This document shows positions 52,531-64,000 of a DNA stretch of 64,000 nucleotides, one piece after another (the stretch's first letter is position 1; the number at the start of each line of letters is the position of its first letter). The translations under genes and the position numbers were made by a program. The DNA comes from Psoroptes ovis (lineage: Eukaryota > Arthropoda > Arachnida > Sarcoptiformes > Psoroptidae). The notes under the pieces are model-generated. The model did no database searches and was not told the DNA's origin. It saw only the letters and a program-made list of their open reading frames with translations. Location: positions 1,302,001 to 1,366,000 of the forward strand of contig PQWQ01000013.1 of assembly GCA_002943765.1 (NCBI GenBank), in the 5' to 3' direction.

Positions 52531-54840
52531 TCATTTTTTTACATGGCATTCATGTAACTTGATGACAATTGGTTTGCGATGATGTTGATGCAATTGAGAA
52601 CATTGATTGGATCTGCGCTGGTAAGATCGGTCATTGAATTGTTTAATGCCTGAATGAATGCGACGATGTTGCGCTAGATGTATTGGGTTCGTGGATGATT
52701 TTATTTTATTTTGTGGTGGTTGTTGTTGTTGGGTTGTCGGTTTCATTGTTTGGATTGGTCTTGAATTGAAATTTTTGTTGATTCGATTATCATTTGAATG
52801 TTTTTGATATTTGTTTTTCTTGTTTTGGTGTTGTTGTTGATATCGTACTGAGCGGTTTCTCAAACGTTGGTTCATTCTATTATCTTTCCTCATTGACGTT
52901 TCAGTTGAATTCATTCCCTTTTGATTAATTTGTTTAGCTATTAGCTCATTATTTTTCGGTTCAATATTAAGCTGAAATAGTACCATTGATGATCGAGATA
53001 TCATGATAAAATCGTATAAATGTTCAACAACAAAGAATTTCAAATTTTTTTCTATATTGCCGATTTTCACTGTTGCGATGACCCAATTTTCTAATTTTGT
53101 TCTCTTACCTAATAATATCAAATCAAGATTCACCTTTTTCGGTTGTAATTTCAATGAATTGCAAATAGAAGGCGTCATTACATTCATGTTGGATCCAGTG
53201 TCAATCATCAATTCATAGTGTTTATTATTAATTTTGCCTTGAACTTTCACTTGTGGTATTTTTAATTCATCATATAATTTGTTATTTTCACCATCTTGTT
53301 GATTATTATCTTCAATTTCAGTTTCATTTGTTGTTAATTGGTAATTTTCAAAAATGTCACTGTTGATTTCAGCCAAAAAATTAGTTTCATTTATATTGGA
53401 TTGTTGATCACGATTATCTGATTCATTCAAATTTGATAATGATTGCGATTGGTTGTTTTCAGATTGAGTGACAAAGAAATTTTGGTTATTATTTTGATTG
53501 TTATTCATGTTATTATTATTACAATATAATGGATGATGTTTTTGTAGGCAGATACAGCAACGTCGAACGTTACGGCAATCAGTAGCCAGATGATTCGTTT
53601 TAAAACAATTGCGACATAGATTACGACTTTCTATTATGCGTTTTTTTTCTGTAGGAGCCATTTGAGCTCTGCAATCTACTGTATTGTGAGAGTTGCTGCT
53701 ACAAAAATAGCAGATAAATCTGTTCATTGTTGTTGTGGATGTTATATTATTATTGTTATTATTATTACGAATTTGATTAGTTGTTTGTCTGATTGGATTT
53801 GTCTCATAATTCATGGATACATTAATAGCTGCACTTCTTTCCTTAGCGATTTGTTTAAACTCTTGTAATATACCAATAATTTCATCGATTTCTTTGTCAG
53901 ATACAGATTTGATTTTTTGATATAACGATTTTGATAATTTGCTGCCGATGATGAATTTAAACTTTTCTTTGACCTGTTCATTTGCACCAGACATAATTAA
54001 TCGTTTGTACGTTTTTTCAATACCAAGTAATAATTTATTGATCTGGTTTTCATCGAATTCATCTTCTATGCGTTTTTCTTTGGCAAAATCTTTCAATATT
54101 AGATTGAAAATTTCATTTTCATTATAAAAATGTTCTTTTAATTTTATTTTTGCTCGATTGTAATCATTGTTGTCGCTATAAAACAGTCCACTAATCAATT
54201 GTACACTTCTGTCATCTAATTTATCTTTCAAGATATCCAATTTCATTGCATCAGGTAAATTCAATTGGTCTAATACATTTTCTAATGGTGTAAAAAATTC
54301 ACGAAAATTAAGAAATTCACCATCAAATTTTTTTAGATATTTCAATCCTTTAAAGATTAGATCTTCGTTGTAATGGCCAAAATTGTTGTTGGAATTTTCA
54401 CTATGATTGCTGTTGAGATTTCTGTTGTTATTATTGCTTACAAGAATATTGTTGTTGTTCAAATTTTGATTGTTGTCATTATTAGATTCTTCACCAGAAT
54501 TCAATTTTCTTTCATAAGTTTGATATTTGTTTCTAATTTTCTCAAATTTTTCTTGGTATTCTTGATCAAACAATTTATATTTTCCTTCATCGAAATTTTT
54601 ACCATTTTTCTTTGTGAAATTCAAATTTTCTTCATACAATCTATTATACTGATCAATATCTTCTGTCAATTTTTTTGTTCTGTTCATGTAATCCAATGGT
54701 GAAACTTTTGAATCGTTAAATAATTTAGTTATTGCTGTTCTAATCATAGTTTTTTTCTTATCCAATTCATTATATTGTGTTGGATTTGGATGTTGATCAA
54801 TTGGAGATGGTATTTCCATAGTATCTTGAACATTTTCCAT
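52531..54840 (-). CDS. BEL/Pao gag-protease polyprotein
   Basis: 769 codons without interruption. Residues about 30-110 are charged helical sequence, followed by an Asn-rich linker. About 155-340 match the Pao gag domain (DUF1759): LKYLKKFDGEFLNFREFF and LKDKLDDRSVQLISGL. Residues about 375-440 hold three Cys/His clusters (CYFCSSNSHNTVDC; LCRNCFKTNHLATDC; CCICLQKHHPLYC). An aspartic protease follows with the active-site triad in LMIDTGSNMNVM (about residue 548), as in the Pao protease domain (DUF1758). The C-terminal 130 residues are basic and rich in Gln, Asn and His, where an autonomous element would run into reverse transcriptase. The intact frame suggests recent activity or selection for gag function. 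Confidence 0.92.
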   Translation of the reverse strand: MENVQDTMEIPSPIDQHPNPTQYNELDKKKTMIRTAITKLFNDSKVSPLDYMNRTKKLTEDIDQYNRLYEENLNFTKKNGKNFDEGKYKLFDQEYQEKFEKIRNKYQTYERKLNSGEESNNDNNQNLNNNNILVSNNNNRNLNSNHSENSNNNFGHYNEDLIFKGLKYLKKFDGEFLNFREFFTPLENVLDQLNLPDAMKLDILKDKLDDRSVQLISGLFYSDNNDYNRAKIKLKEHFYNENEIFNLILKDFAKEKRIEDEFDENQINKLLLGIEKTYKRLIMSGANEQVKEKFKFIIGSKLSKSLYQKIKSVSDKEIDEIIGILQEFKQIAKERSAAINVSMNYETNPIRQTTNQIRNNNNNNNITSTTTMNRFICYFCSSNSHNTVDCRAQMAPTEKKRIIESRNLCRNCFKTNHLATDCRNVRRCCICLQKHHPLYCNNNNMNNNQNNNQNFFVTQSENNQSQSLSNLNESDNRDQQSNINETNFLAEINSDIFENYQLTTNETEIEDNNQQDGENNKLYDELKIPQVKVQGKINNKHYELMIDTGSNMNVMTPSICNSLKLQPKKVNLDLILLGKRTKLENWVIATVKIGNIEKNLKFFVVEHLYDFIMISRSSMVLFQLNIEPKNNELIAKQINQKGMNSTETSMRKDNRMNQRLRNRSVRYQQQHQNKKNKYQKHSNDNRINKNFNSRPIQTMKPTTQQQQPPQNKIKSSTNPIHLAQHRRIHSGIKQFNDRSYQRRSNQCSQLHQHHRKPIVIKLHECHVKK

Positions 54841-54940
54841 TTTTTTCCAGTGATAAAATTTATGATCGATAATTTAAATTAAACGCGTATAAATTTTCTT
54901 CAAATTTTTTTTTTTTTCAAGTTACTGATCTTGCTGGCTT

Positions 54941-55166
54941 ATCATAAAAAACAAAATTTTAAATTTTGTTTTAATAATTTTTATTTAATCTTATTTTATT
55001 TTCAATTAATTTTGTTAATTTTATATTTTTTCTACCTTGTGGTAGTTGATTCTCAGAATTGGAATGCCTGATGCAATGTTAATTTTTAACATTGCAATAT
55101 TTCAACGGTTTTTTGGGGATATTCACAAAAGACGAATTTCATGATTTTTTAGACTTTATCATGACA
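54941..55166 (-). repeat. 5' LTR of BEL/Pao element
   Basis: 226 bp, identical by eye to 52104-52329. In element sense it starts TGTCATGATAAAG and would hold the promoter. Confidence 0.92.
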
Positions 55167-55171
55167 TATTT
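55167..55171. repeat. target-site duplication, right copy
   Basis: TATTT, matching 52099-52103 on the other flank of the element. Confidence 0.8.
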
Positions 55172-55964
55172 TTATTTTACGATAGCACAAAAAAAATCAT
55201 TTCGATTCGTAATTTATTTTGTTTCAATAATTTTACAAAAATTTAATTTTATTGTTATTAAAATCATTATTTACAATTTTTACAATTTTGAATTATCAAT
55301 TCAATCCGAATCGAATACTGCTCAATGAAAAATTCCATTGAATTTGCTTTAGAAAATAAATAAATAAATGATTATAATAGAAAAATCCATTTATCATTTT
55401 TATTGCAAATGCTTGAATATAAACATGCACACATGTAAACTTTTGCATTTTCAATTGTAAAATAGAATTTTCTTCTATTTTTTTGTTTCGTTTAATCATT
55501 CATTTATTCAATCATTCAATTATTTTTTTTTTTTTTTTTTTTTGCATCGTCACTTGTTTAGCATCAGAATTGTGAACAGATTCCATTGAACTAATTGAAA
55601 TTCATCATCCATTTCAATTATTACGAGGAAATGAATTTAGGGCAAACAAATAAACAACTTGGCGACAATAATTCGATGCCGATGCAATTATTATTGTTTT
55701 TTCACACTTCGATGAAATTTATTTTGAACATTCTTACAAAAATACGAAATTAATTGTGAGAACATTGAATGTTTGGTTGTATCGTATTTCATCGACATCA
55801 TCTTCATCATCAAATTCGATTATCGATAGATGTGTTTCAATAATAATAATAATAATGTAATAATTATAAATATTTGAAAATGATAATTTATTATTATTGT
55901 TTTCAATAAATTTTATGAGATTTTTTCTTCTTTGGAACAAACAAACAAACAAACAATGAAAAAA
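55172..55964. other. intergenic between two retroelements
   Basis: AT-rich DNA with a 21-nt poly(T) run (55523-55543) and a short CAAACAAACAAA tract. No gene is recognised. Confidence 0.6.
55523..55543. repeat. poly(T) tract, 21 nt
   Basis: An uninterrupted run of T in noncoding DNA. Confidence 0.9.
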
Positions 55965-56088
55965 TGTGGAATTATAAATTTAATTAGTATTTATTAATAT
56001 ATAAATACTTTACTTTACATTAATTAAAAATATATACTTTGATTATTATTGCTGTTATTTTTAAATAAAATATTTATATTTTCTAACA
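55965..56088 (+). repeat. probable short Copia-type 5' LTR
   Basis: About 124 bp beginning TGTGGAATTAT (Copia LTRs often begin TGTTGGAAT) and ending TCTAACA three bases before a tRNA primer site. It contains a TATA-like ATATATAAATAC. No second LTR was found, so the left boundary rests on the TG...CA rule and family resemblance only. Confidence 0.55.
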
Positions 56089-56091
56089 ATT

Positions 56092-56103
56092 TGGTAGCAG
56101 AGC
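56092..56103 (+). other. primer-binding site for initiator-Met tRNA
   Basis: TGGTAGCAGAGC is the exact complement of the 3' end of animal initiator methionine tRNA (...CUCUGCUACCA). It sits three bases after the presumed LTR, as in Copia-type elements. Confidence 0.85.
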
Positions 56104-56139
56104 GTTAAAAGATCTATTTACCAGTTTGAAAAACGAAAA

Positions 56140-56811
56140 ATGGATGAATTAATCAAACAAATCACTGATGCGTTCACATCTTTGAATAGTAGATTGACTA
56201 ATATCGAAGTCGAAAGAAAAAAACCAGAAATATTTGAAAACTTTGCGTTTTCAAAAATAGTATCGTATAATGGTGATAACCTAATCGAATGGCGTAACAC
56301 AGTAACCTGTGCACTTGCCTCATGTGGTCAATCGAAATTCTTGGAGGAAGAAATTCCAACCAATGGAGAAGAATATGAACAAATGAAAAAATTACTAGGT
56401 ATGCTGAAGTCTACATTCATACCGTCAAAACTAGATGTGGTGGCAAAATGTGAAACGGTATATCAACTCTGGAAGTTGATGTCAATCGATCACAAAGATA
56501 CATTAGCAACGGCGGTACGCAAGTACAGCGAAATTTACAGCTGTTTGTATGTATCTGGTAGCCTACGATTATGGCTGGAAGAGATTCTGGTCAAATTCGA
56601 CTCTTTCGACAAAGACTGGATAGATTTTACCGAAAAAATCAAATGCATCATGATCATTCATATATTAAAATCAAATGAAAAAATTAAATCGCTAGTTGAC
56701 AATTTAATATCAAAATCAATATGCACAATCGATGCATTGAAAAATGAATTTATAGAATATGACGAAAAAGTGAGAATCAAACCAGCTACAACGAAATTTA
56801 TATATGTGTGA
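56140..56811 (+). CDS. Copia-type gag, truncated
   Basis: 223 codons. The pattern VSYNGDNLIEWRNTVTCAL, a central WKLM segment (TVYQLWKLMSIDHKD) and a helical C-terminal half (LVKFDSFDKDW, LKNEFIEYDEK) match the gag of Copia/Ty1-like elements (UBN2-type). The usual CCHC zinc knuckle and everything after it (protease, integrase, reverse transcriptase) are missing. The frame ends by entering a palindrome at 56796, so the last residues (KFIYV) are probably not element sequence. The frame itself is intact. Confidence 0.85.
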   Translation: MDELIKQITDAFTSLNSRLTNIEVERKKPEIFENFAFSKIVSYNGDNLIEWRNTVTCALASCGQSKFLEEEIPTNGEEYEQMKKLLGMLKSTFIPSKLDVVAKCETVYQLWKLMSIDHKDTLATAVRKYSEIYSCLYVSGSLRLWLEEILVKFDSFDKDWIDFTEKIKCIMIIHILKSNEKIKSLVDNLISKSICTIDALKNEFIEYDEKVRIKPATTKFIYV

Positions 56812-56871
56812 TCACTAAGCCGATTTATATTTCCAAATATAAATCGGCTTAGTGATCACACATATATAAAT
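56796..56871. repeat. 76-bp near-perfect palindrome
   Basis: Two 37-bp arms (56796-56832 and 56835-56871) are exact reverse complements separated only by CC. The match stops abruptly on both sides. The palindrome sits exactly where the Copia gag is cut off and includes the stop codon of the frame. Confidence 0.97.
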
Positions 56872-58372
56872 GATAAACAATGAAACATCATTGATATTTA
56901 ATGGTAGAAATAGTTTTTTTTTTGTCTAATTTTTATTTCTTCGATATTTTTTTCTTTGTTCCCGAAATTGCTATAAGAAAATTAATATAATATAATTGCT
57001 AATAATCATAACAAGAATGAACTTGAATCGAATACATAAATGGATGAAAAAAGAAAAATAAAGATCAAACTATTTTTTCGTTATTTCTCAATAACATCAA
57101 TATAACAATATCGAAATAATATTAATGATGATGATAATAATAATAATGGTAATAAAAGCAATGAACAATGAAAAAATAAAAAAAAACATCCAATAAATAT
57201 TAATACATGTTCGCATGTAAATGCAATGAATTTTATTATTATTATTATGAAAACATTATGATCGAGAGAGAGAGAGAAAAAAATGAAATGAAACGACTAA
57301 TCAAAATGTAATGATAATAGCATTAAAATTTCAATGTAATTGTAATTATAATTATTATTTTCATCATTTTTCCAGGATTATAATCATTATTATGGGCGAT
57401 AATTATTATTATTATTACTATAATTTTATTTTATTCATTATTATTATCAACTAGCTTTTCATTCCTAGATATCAATTGTAATTGGAAATCATCTTTGAAA
57501 TTAGAAATTATTAGATGTACTCTCTGTGTGTAATGTATGATGTACCTTTTTTCTCATTTTTTTTTAAAGAACTCACATATTAAAATAATGTCATTTTTCA
57601 TTTCATTACTGTGGTGTGTGCATTGAATTTTTGATTCAAATTAAAATTTTCAATTCATTTTATTTTATTTAGTTATCTTGCTCTTGTTTTTGCAATCATC
57701 ATAATCATTATCTATATGTGTCCATAATCATTCATGATTATTTTCATCTGATTCGTACTGAACATAATCATAATGATTGAACATGAATTGAATATTGATA
57801 ATATAATTTTCAAAAATAATCACAATAATGCTTCTTAAAATCAAAAAGATTGACGAGAATGAATCGAAGAGAAGAACCTCAAATATTTATAAGAATATCG
57901 AAAAGGAAATCTAAAAACTTATTAAAATTAAGGAAAAAATGAGAAGAATCGAAGAAAATCACAATGAATTCATTGAATACATCGAATAAAAGGCATCAAA
58001 TCGATGAGAAAATTGAAAAAGGAAACCATTTCTGAATTTATTCATAAAAAGAAAATCGAAAAAAATTATCATCTATTTTCGAGAATGATTTCTCTTTGTT
58101 GGATTGTAAGATGAAATTTTTTTTATCAAATTTCAATTATTTTCACGAATCAAACCATGAAAAAAAAACCATTCAATTCATTTGATAATAATTCATCATC
58201 AGCCAGTGATTTATATAAATGATTGATTGAATTATTCCGAGTTAATAATAATAAGTGTATTTTCAACACTTTTCAAAACCCATAAAAGCTTGAAAAGATT
58301 GATTGGTTTTTTTTGTTGTTATTTTGAAAATAAATTTGAATCCAAAGGTAATTTGATCGAAATTAGATTTCA

Positions 58373-58416
<44 letters not shown>

Positions 58417-61400
58417 AAACACTCAAATCAATGGATTTGATAGTGAAAATTTGACAACAGCAGAGAAAATTTTCAAATTTCATTTTCTTTGAAACAAAAT
58501 TTCACCAAAAAAAAAACAACATTGATCGAAATTGGATATTATTTAGAAAAATTATTTTAGAAAAAATCAAAATTCAATTTCATATTTTTTTTACCGAAAA
58601 AAAAGAAATATTGGATTTTAATCTTTGAAAAAAATTTCAATTTATTTCAAAATTTTCATTTACTATCTACATTTATTTGGCTTCAAATACAAAAAATGTT
58701 GAGGATAAATAAATATTAGATTGACAAAACGATCAAATGCAGTCAACAAAAAAAAAAAAAAAAATATTCGACACCAAAAAAACTTGACTTTCAATACACA
58801 GATTTAGGGTACGGTTATTCCCCAAAAAAAAATCACTTGTAAATAATACATCCATAGTATTATCACACACATAGTGTTTTGCATTCAGGCAAAAAAAATA
58901 AAAACTGAAAATCAACAAAATTTTACTTTCAAATAAATTATTGACACTACTATCTCACGAACGCAATGCAAACATTTGAATATATGCGTAAATATGCATG
59001 TTTGTTGGCATAATGTATCCTAAAACACAAGATAAATAGAAAATAAACAAAATATATAGAGAGACCTGCATGTGTATGTAAATGATAAAACAACAACAAC
59101 AACAAAATCCATTAGATTTATATTTGGTGCATTATTTTTTGCACCTTTCAAATTTACCTAGAAAGAGGAAGCGAAAAGATAATTTTTGATCATGAAAATG
59201 AAAATTTTCTAAAATGAAGAGCAAATATACAATGAAATTATTTGATTTTTGTTGTTTTATTCTTTGGATGCCTTTCGGATAATTTCCATCGAATGATATC
59301 AACAAAATTCACAGAATTTCTAAACAATTTTCGATGCAATTTTAAATGAATTGAATTTCTTTGAATTGAAATTGTATTTGAATTTCTCCAAAATTGAATT
59401 TGTGTTTGTGTTCAATCATTTTTTTTCAATACAAAAGAAATAGAAAAATATGTGAAATTTAATAATTTTTATGTTTGCAAAATGAAAAAATTGAAATATT
59501 GATAAAAAAACTAATACAAAAAATATTAAATTGACTTTTTTTGTATTTCTTTGATCAATTTCAAAATAAATTCAAACTATGGTGTTGAAGAGAATTTTTT
59601 TGTCAATTTTTAATTTCCTTGTCATTCGCATCAGTAATAGTTGCTATGGGAAATTTTGACCGATTCTTGAATGGAACAAAAGAATAAAAATGTCTAAAAA
59701 AGAAAATTTTTTATTTTTGATTCCATTTTTTTCTTTGAATTATTCTCTCAGATAGGTGGTCATTGTGTTTAAGTGAAATAAATTGAAAATTTAAAAAGAA
59801 AAATTCAATTCAAAAACACAATATGTGACATTCAATTGAAATGATGGAAATGATTTTTTGTAAAATATTCTATTTTCTCGAGGAAATTGAGTCTTGTAAA
59901 TGCAAAAGTTCTATTCCTTTCTCTATTCTTCAAACATACACCGGATATTTATTAGATTATATTTTTACCGTTTTCTAAGCTAGACATTTATCTTGAATGA
60001 TGAAAAAAATGAAAAAAAAAATTGAATTTCAAAATATTTTCTTTAGAAATACAGATAATATAGCCAAGAATAGCTAGGAATTGGCACACATTTTGGCGAT
60101 ATTCAATAAATTTTGGTTGCAAACGTTTAAATTCAAAGATATTTGAAGAATAATGTTTGAACGTACGCTAAAACATGCAGCGAATTTTGAATTCCCAATT
60201 CAAAATTTTATATCGGTAAGCAAAAATAGTTGAAAAATATTCATTTCATCAAATGGAAAAAATTTAAAATAAATAAATAATAAATGAAATAAAATTTTAT
60301 TGAAACAATTTGAATTACAAAATGTAAGAAAAAACTGCTTCATTTTTATTTTAAATGCAACACTGTTGTTTCGAAAGAAAAAACACAGACACATATTGTA
60401 TCATTGTGATGCTTTACTATTAATAGTGGTGAAAAAATAAAAAAATTTAAACATTATTCAAACATTATTTTATTTGAAAGTCAAATGTAATCAGTCAAAA
60501 ATAACAACGACGAGCAATATTACTTATATTAATAATAATGACATCTGTGTCGATGTTATTATTAAATATTCATTACTGTCTGCATCTGTTTTTTGTCTCA
60601 TTCATTCATTTTTAAATTTGTAAATAATTATTATTTGTTTATTATAATTTTTGGTTGTAGATACTATTGAAAAGTGTGTTTATTTATTCATTTATTCGTA
60701 TTGAAAAAAATAATGATTGTGCAAAACAGGCAATTTTTTCGTAGAAAATTTATTTCATTCAATTAAAAATTTTTGAATTTTGCATTGAATTTTGTCTGGT
60801 TTTACTATTTATTATTGAACGAAGGAGAAAATAGTCCAATTCGATTTCGATTACTGAAATAATTATCATTAATTCTATGGATTTTTTTCAAATACTTTCA
60901 AAATCGTAAATGAATCGATGCAAAGAGGGATTTCGATATAAAAGTTTTAATTTTATGATTCGGAAATTCAATTGAATAAAAAATTTTCTGAGCAATTTTT
61001 CTTTTCTCTCAAAATAATTATACAAAGTTATTGGATGCAAATTGAAAATTGATAAAAACAAAGAACAAAAAGCAAAGAAGCTAAGCTCATTTGAATTGCA
61101 TTAATTCTTTTGATGTTTTATCTCCGTCTTTTTCTTACACACTTTTTACATTCTATTCATTGTCATTGATTTCAATATCAAAAGAATAACTGAAATTCTT
61201 GCTAACAAATTGAAAAAAAAATCATTATCAGTTAATAAACAATGAATGAATGAATGCATAAATTTTCAATCATTTATTTCTGTAGAATTTAATTTAAATT
61301 AATTGACTTTTAGGGCAAACTTTTTTATGGTGGAAATTATAATTGAATTTCAAATAAAAAATTCTAATATTAGCATTATTTAATCATCTGTAACAATCTA

Positions 61401-64000
61401 TGTGATAGAATCAATGATGTTCAGAAAACTTTCAAAAAAAAAAAAAAAACATCTAAAAATATGCACACAAACATATTCACCAAATTGATTGAAAATTGAA
61501 AAAATCTCAATTTGAATTGGAATTCTTTTCGACAATCAAAATAATAAAAATAAGCATCACTATTTGCATTTCGATTATTATTATTAAATTCAAGGTTTTT
61601 TGACAATTTCAATTTCATTCCGATAATGCAAATGCATACAAAACATTTCCATATGATGATGATGATGCATGATGATAACGAATTCATCAAAAAATGTGTA
61701 ATCATCAAACAACTATGGCAAAATTTAACATTTCTACTATGGAATTTTTCTCGAAAAATTTAATGACGAAGATTTGTGATTCAAAAAAATGAAATAAAAT
61801 AAATGAAATTGACAAAAGAAAAGAAAAAAGAGAAATTCTCATTTACAAGCAGAATATTGAAAATTCGAAACGAAAAAAAAAAAATTGAAATTGAAAATTG
61901 TGAAAAATACAAATAAAAATAAGAAAAAACAGAATTTTTCAATTTTAAAAGGCTTAAGGGTTTTTACCTTTAATTTTTTTTTTCATTAATTTCAAAAGAA
62001 ATAAATTTATATCTTAAGTTCATCATGGAAATTTTTCATTATTTATTGTAATTTTGCACTGCACTGAATCCCTACTTTTTCATATTATAAGCTCATTGTA
62101 CTATGTAGGAGGATACTATTGTCAAGCGTTAATTGAAAATTAAACCAATTAAAGTAAATTGCTTACCTACTTCATGATGATGACAATGATAGTATCATTT
62201 TTAGCGAAAATAGTTTCGAAATTTCCAGAATAAGCGAAAAAATTCTAAGAAATTCTTTCTAAAGTAATTACTTTTTCAAAATGCATTTTCATCAGAAAAA
62301 ATAGAAATTCAAATGCAAACAAACAAATATCATCGATGGAAATTGAATTAGATTTTTAAAAACAATTGCAATTGAGTTTGATATTTTTTGTTTTTCGCAG
62401 AAATATTAATAATAAAAATCACACATGAATTCTGGTGAGTGGACGAGTCCATCAAATGAATTGGATGAAATTGAATTGATTAAATGTATATAAATGTGAA
62501 TTGAATGAAAACAAAATGAAAAATTTGGTTTCAAATTTGAATTTCGGAGAAAAAATGAAGTATTTACACACTTACAAGGAGGCCAATTAATTCAATATTT
62601 GTTCATTTTTTTTCATTCACATTGAATTATCAATATTCAATTTCATCGTACAATAATTTCGACAATGTAAATAATATCAAAAATGTTCATAATGATAATA
62701 ATATAATTATAATGATGAAGGAGAATTGATTCAAAAGGAGAATAGAATTGAATTGAAATAAGATAATAATTGATATTGAATTGGAAAATTTGAATATCAA
62801 ATTTACTTTATTTCAATGGTCATTTCAGTTACTTTTTCCGTACATATTCTTCACGATTCTTCTAAATAATGGAATCAAATAATGAAAATGAATCTTTTAT
62901 TTTCATCTCATTCAATTCATTCAGAAAAAAAATTCAAATCAATTCTTTTGAATAAATGATTCCTTCATCTTATTCATTATTATTGAATCCAATCATTTCC
63001 ATTATTGTGCCGATTTTTTTCCATTGATGCAATTATTTTCGTTATTGTTTGATGTCTTTGTCGATGGTCGATGGCTGCTGGTTAGTTGGAAGTAGTCGTA
63101 TGATCAAAACGTGATGATTTGTAGAAATAATTTCTTTCAATTTTCGATATTTCGATAATCGTCGATATATTGCATATGTATTTGAATAAGAATTCGTAAG
63201 AATGAATGAAAAAAATTATTATTATTATTAGTTTTATTATTTCGTTGATCAAAAATGAAATATATTATTGATTTCACATTTTTCAAATGTCGACATCATT
63301 ATAATCAGTACAAATAAATTTTATCAATTGTATTCATTGAATTTTTAGTAGAATTTTCACTATTATTACGCGAAGCAAAAACACTATTATTGCTGTTGAT
63401 TCTGTTAAAATTTTAAATTCTGTTTTTTTTCGATTCAGCAGTGTTGCATAGCCGAACATTATGTTGATAATAATAATGTGTCCACCTTTATCATGAATTT
63501 TTTCTTTTTACTTGAATTTGGTATCATCAAAAAAATATATAATGTCGCTTTTATTATCTTTATTATTATTATTATGACTATTTATTTGTCGTCATTGTTG
63601 ACGTTATTGGATATTGCCATTATTATTATGTTACTGCCGTTTCGGCGTTGTAGCAACATCATCTCATTTTATTTCATTTTACAGATAAAATACTGCTACG
63701 ATTTGTTTGTTTGGCTTCGGATTCAGATGAAATTCTGATAACAGAATAAAGCAATAAAAGCATGGAAGAAGAAATGGAAAGGAAGAAGAGGAAAAAAATT
63801 CTGCAATTTTCATATTCAAACATTTGACGCATGCTTTGTACCGTTGAATTATTATTTCATTCATTATTAATTTATTACATTGGATTGAATTGTATTTTTC
63901 CATTTTCGTTACTTTTTCATAACACAATCATGTAAAATTAGATAATTTTGAATTCAAATAATTTTATTATAAAGTATTTTGCTATTTTTCTGTTTGAATT
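56872..64000. other. gene-poor AT-rich region, no gene recognised
   Basis: No supportable gene. The open frames are short and compositionally typical of random AT-rich DNA. Holds an AC microsatellite and several ATT/ATG triplet tracts. Confidence 0.6.
58375..58414. repeat. AC dinucleotide microsatellite (20 units)
   Basis: A pure AC run in noncoding DNA. Confidence 0.98.

Larger units (their letters stand above)
52104..55166 (-). mobile_element. non-autonomous BEL/Pao LTR retrotransposon
   Basis: A 3063-bp element flanked by a TATTT duplication. Two 226-bp LTRs (52104-52329 and 54941-55166) bound 2611 bp that hold one gag-protease frame on the minus strand. A purine tract (GGCGGGGGGA in element sense, at 52330-52339) precedes the 3' LTR. 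No reverse transcriptase, RNase H or integrase is present, so the element would need enzymes in trans. The leader after the 5' LTR starts AAGCCAGCAAGATCAG in element sense and lacks the usual TGG primer-site start, so the primer is undetermined. The LTRs begin TGTCA and end with AT rather than CA. Confidence 0.92.

Noticed and set aside
53003..54702. Plus-strand frames within the BEL/Pao element
   Set aside because: They are antisense shadows of the gag-protease frame.
56872..64000. Possible tRNA or other structured RNA genes
   Set aside because: I looked for B-box-like GGTTCGAATCC patterns and cloverleaf pairings and saw none that hold together. A covariance-model search would be needed to exclude them.

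Overview
The window is nuclear DNA from an animal with a compact but very AT-rich genome. Short spliceosomal introns (63-121 bp) with GT/AG borders, secretory signal peptides, a beaten-path-like immunoglobulin protein, an animal-type nicotinamidase and BEL/Pao, Copia and non-LTR retroelement pieces all point to an arthropod. Two intron-containing NlpC/P60 cell-wall hydrolase genes, of the kind astigmatid mites are known to have acquired from bacteria (the Der f 38 / Der p 38 type), make a house-dust-mite-like mite (Dermatophagoides or a close relative) the best guess. That assignment is inference from gene content; no marker gene is present.

Layout. 1-22.8 kb is a gene-poor, AT-rich stretch with microsatellites in which I recognise no gene. 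22.8-23.5 kb (minus) encodes a small single-pass membrane protein. 24.0-32.8 kb (plus) holds four exons of a beaten-path-like Ig-domain adhesion protein with a 7 kb internal intron; its signal-peptide exon is not identified. 35-49 kb is gene-dense: two tandem NlpC/P60 genes (minus), the nearer-to-start one with its catalytic cysteine replaced; a non-LTR retrotransposon tail between them; a secreted glycine-rich protein (minus); a GH16/beta-glucan-recognition-like protein without catalytic acids (plus); a secreted helical protein with a furin-type site (minus); a lysosomal phospholipase A2/LCAT-like enzyme (minus); a nicotinamidase (plus); and a small two-exon membrane protein (minus). 52.1-55.2 kb is a complete-looking but non-autonomous BEL/Pao element with LTRs that look identical, a 5-bp target duplication and an intact gag-protease ORF but no reverse transcriptase. 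55.96-56.87 kb is a truncated Copia-type element (LTR, tRNA-iMet primer site, gag) ending in a 76-bp near-perfect palindrome. 56.9-64 kb is again gene-poor.

How the genes may work together. NlpC/P60 hydrolase, its catalytically altered paralogue, the GH16-like putative glucan-binding protein and the glycine-rich secreted protein are all extracellular and could form a microbe-contact (digestion or immunity) neighbourhood. This is inference from clustering and family knowledge. The nicotinamidase (NAD salvage) and the phospholipase (lysosomal or secreted lipid breakdown) are ordinary metabolic genes. Exon structures were read by eye from splice signals and reading-frame continuity. All were checked for phase arithmetic but not against transcripts.
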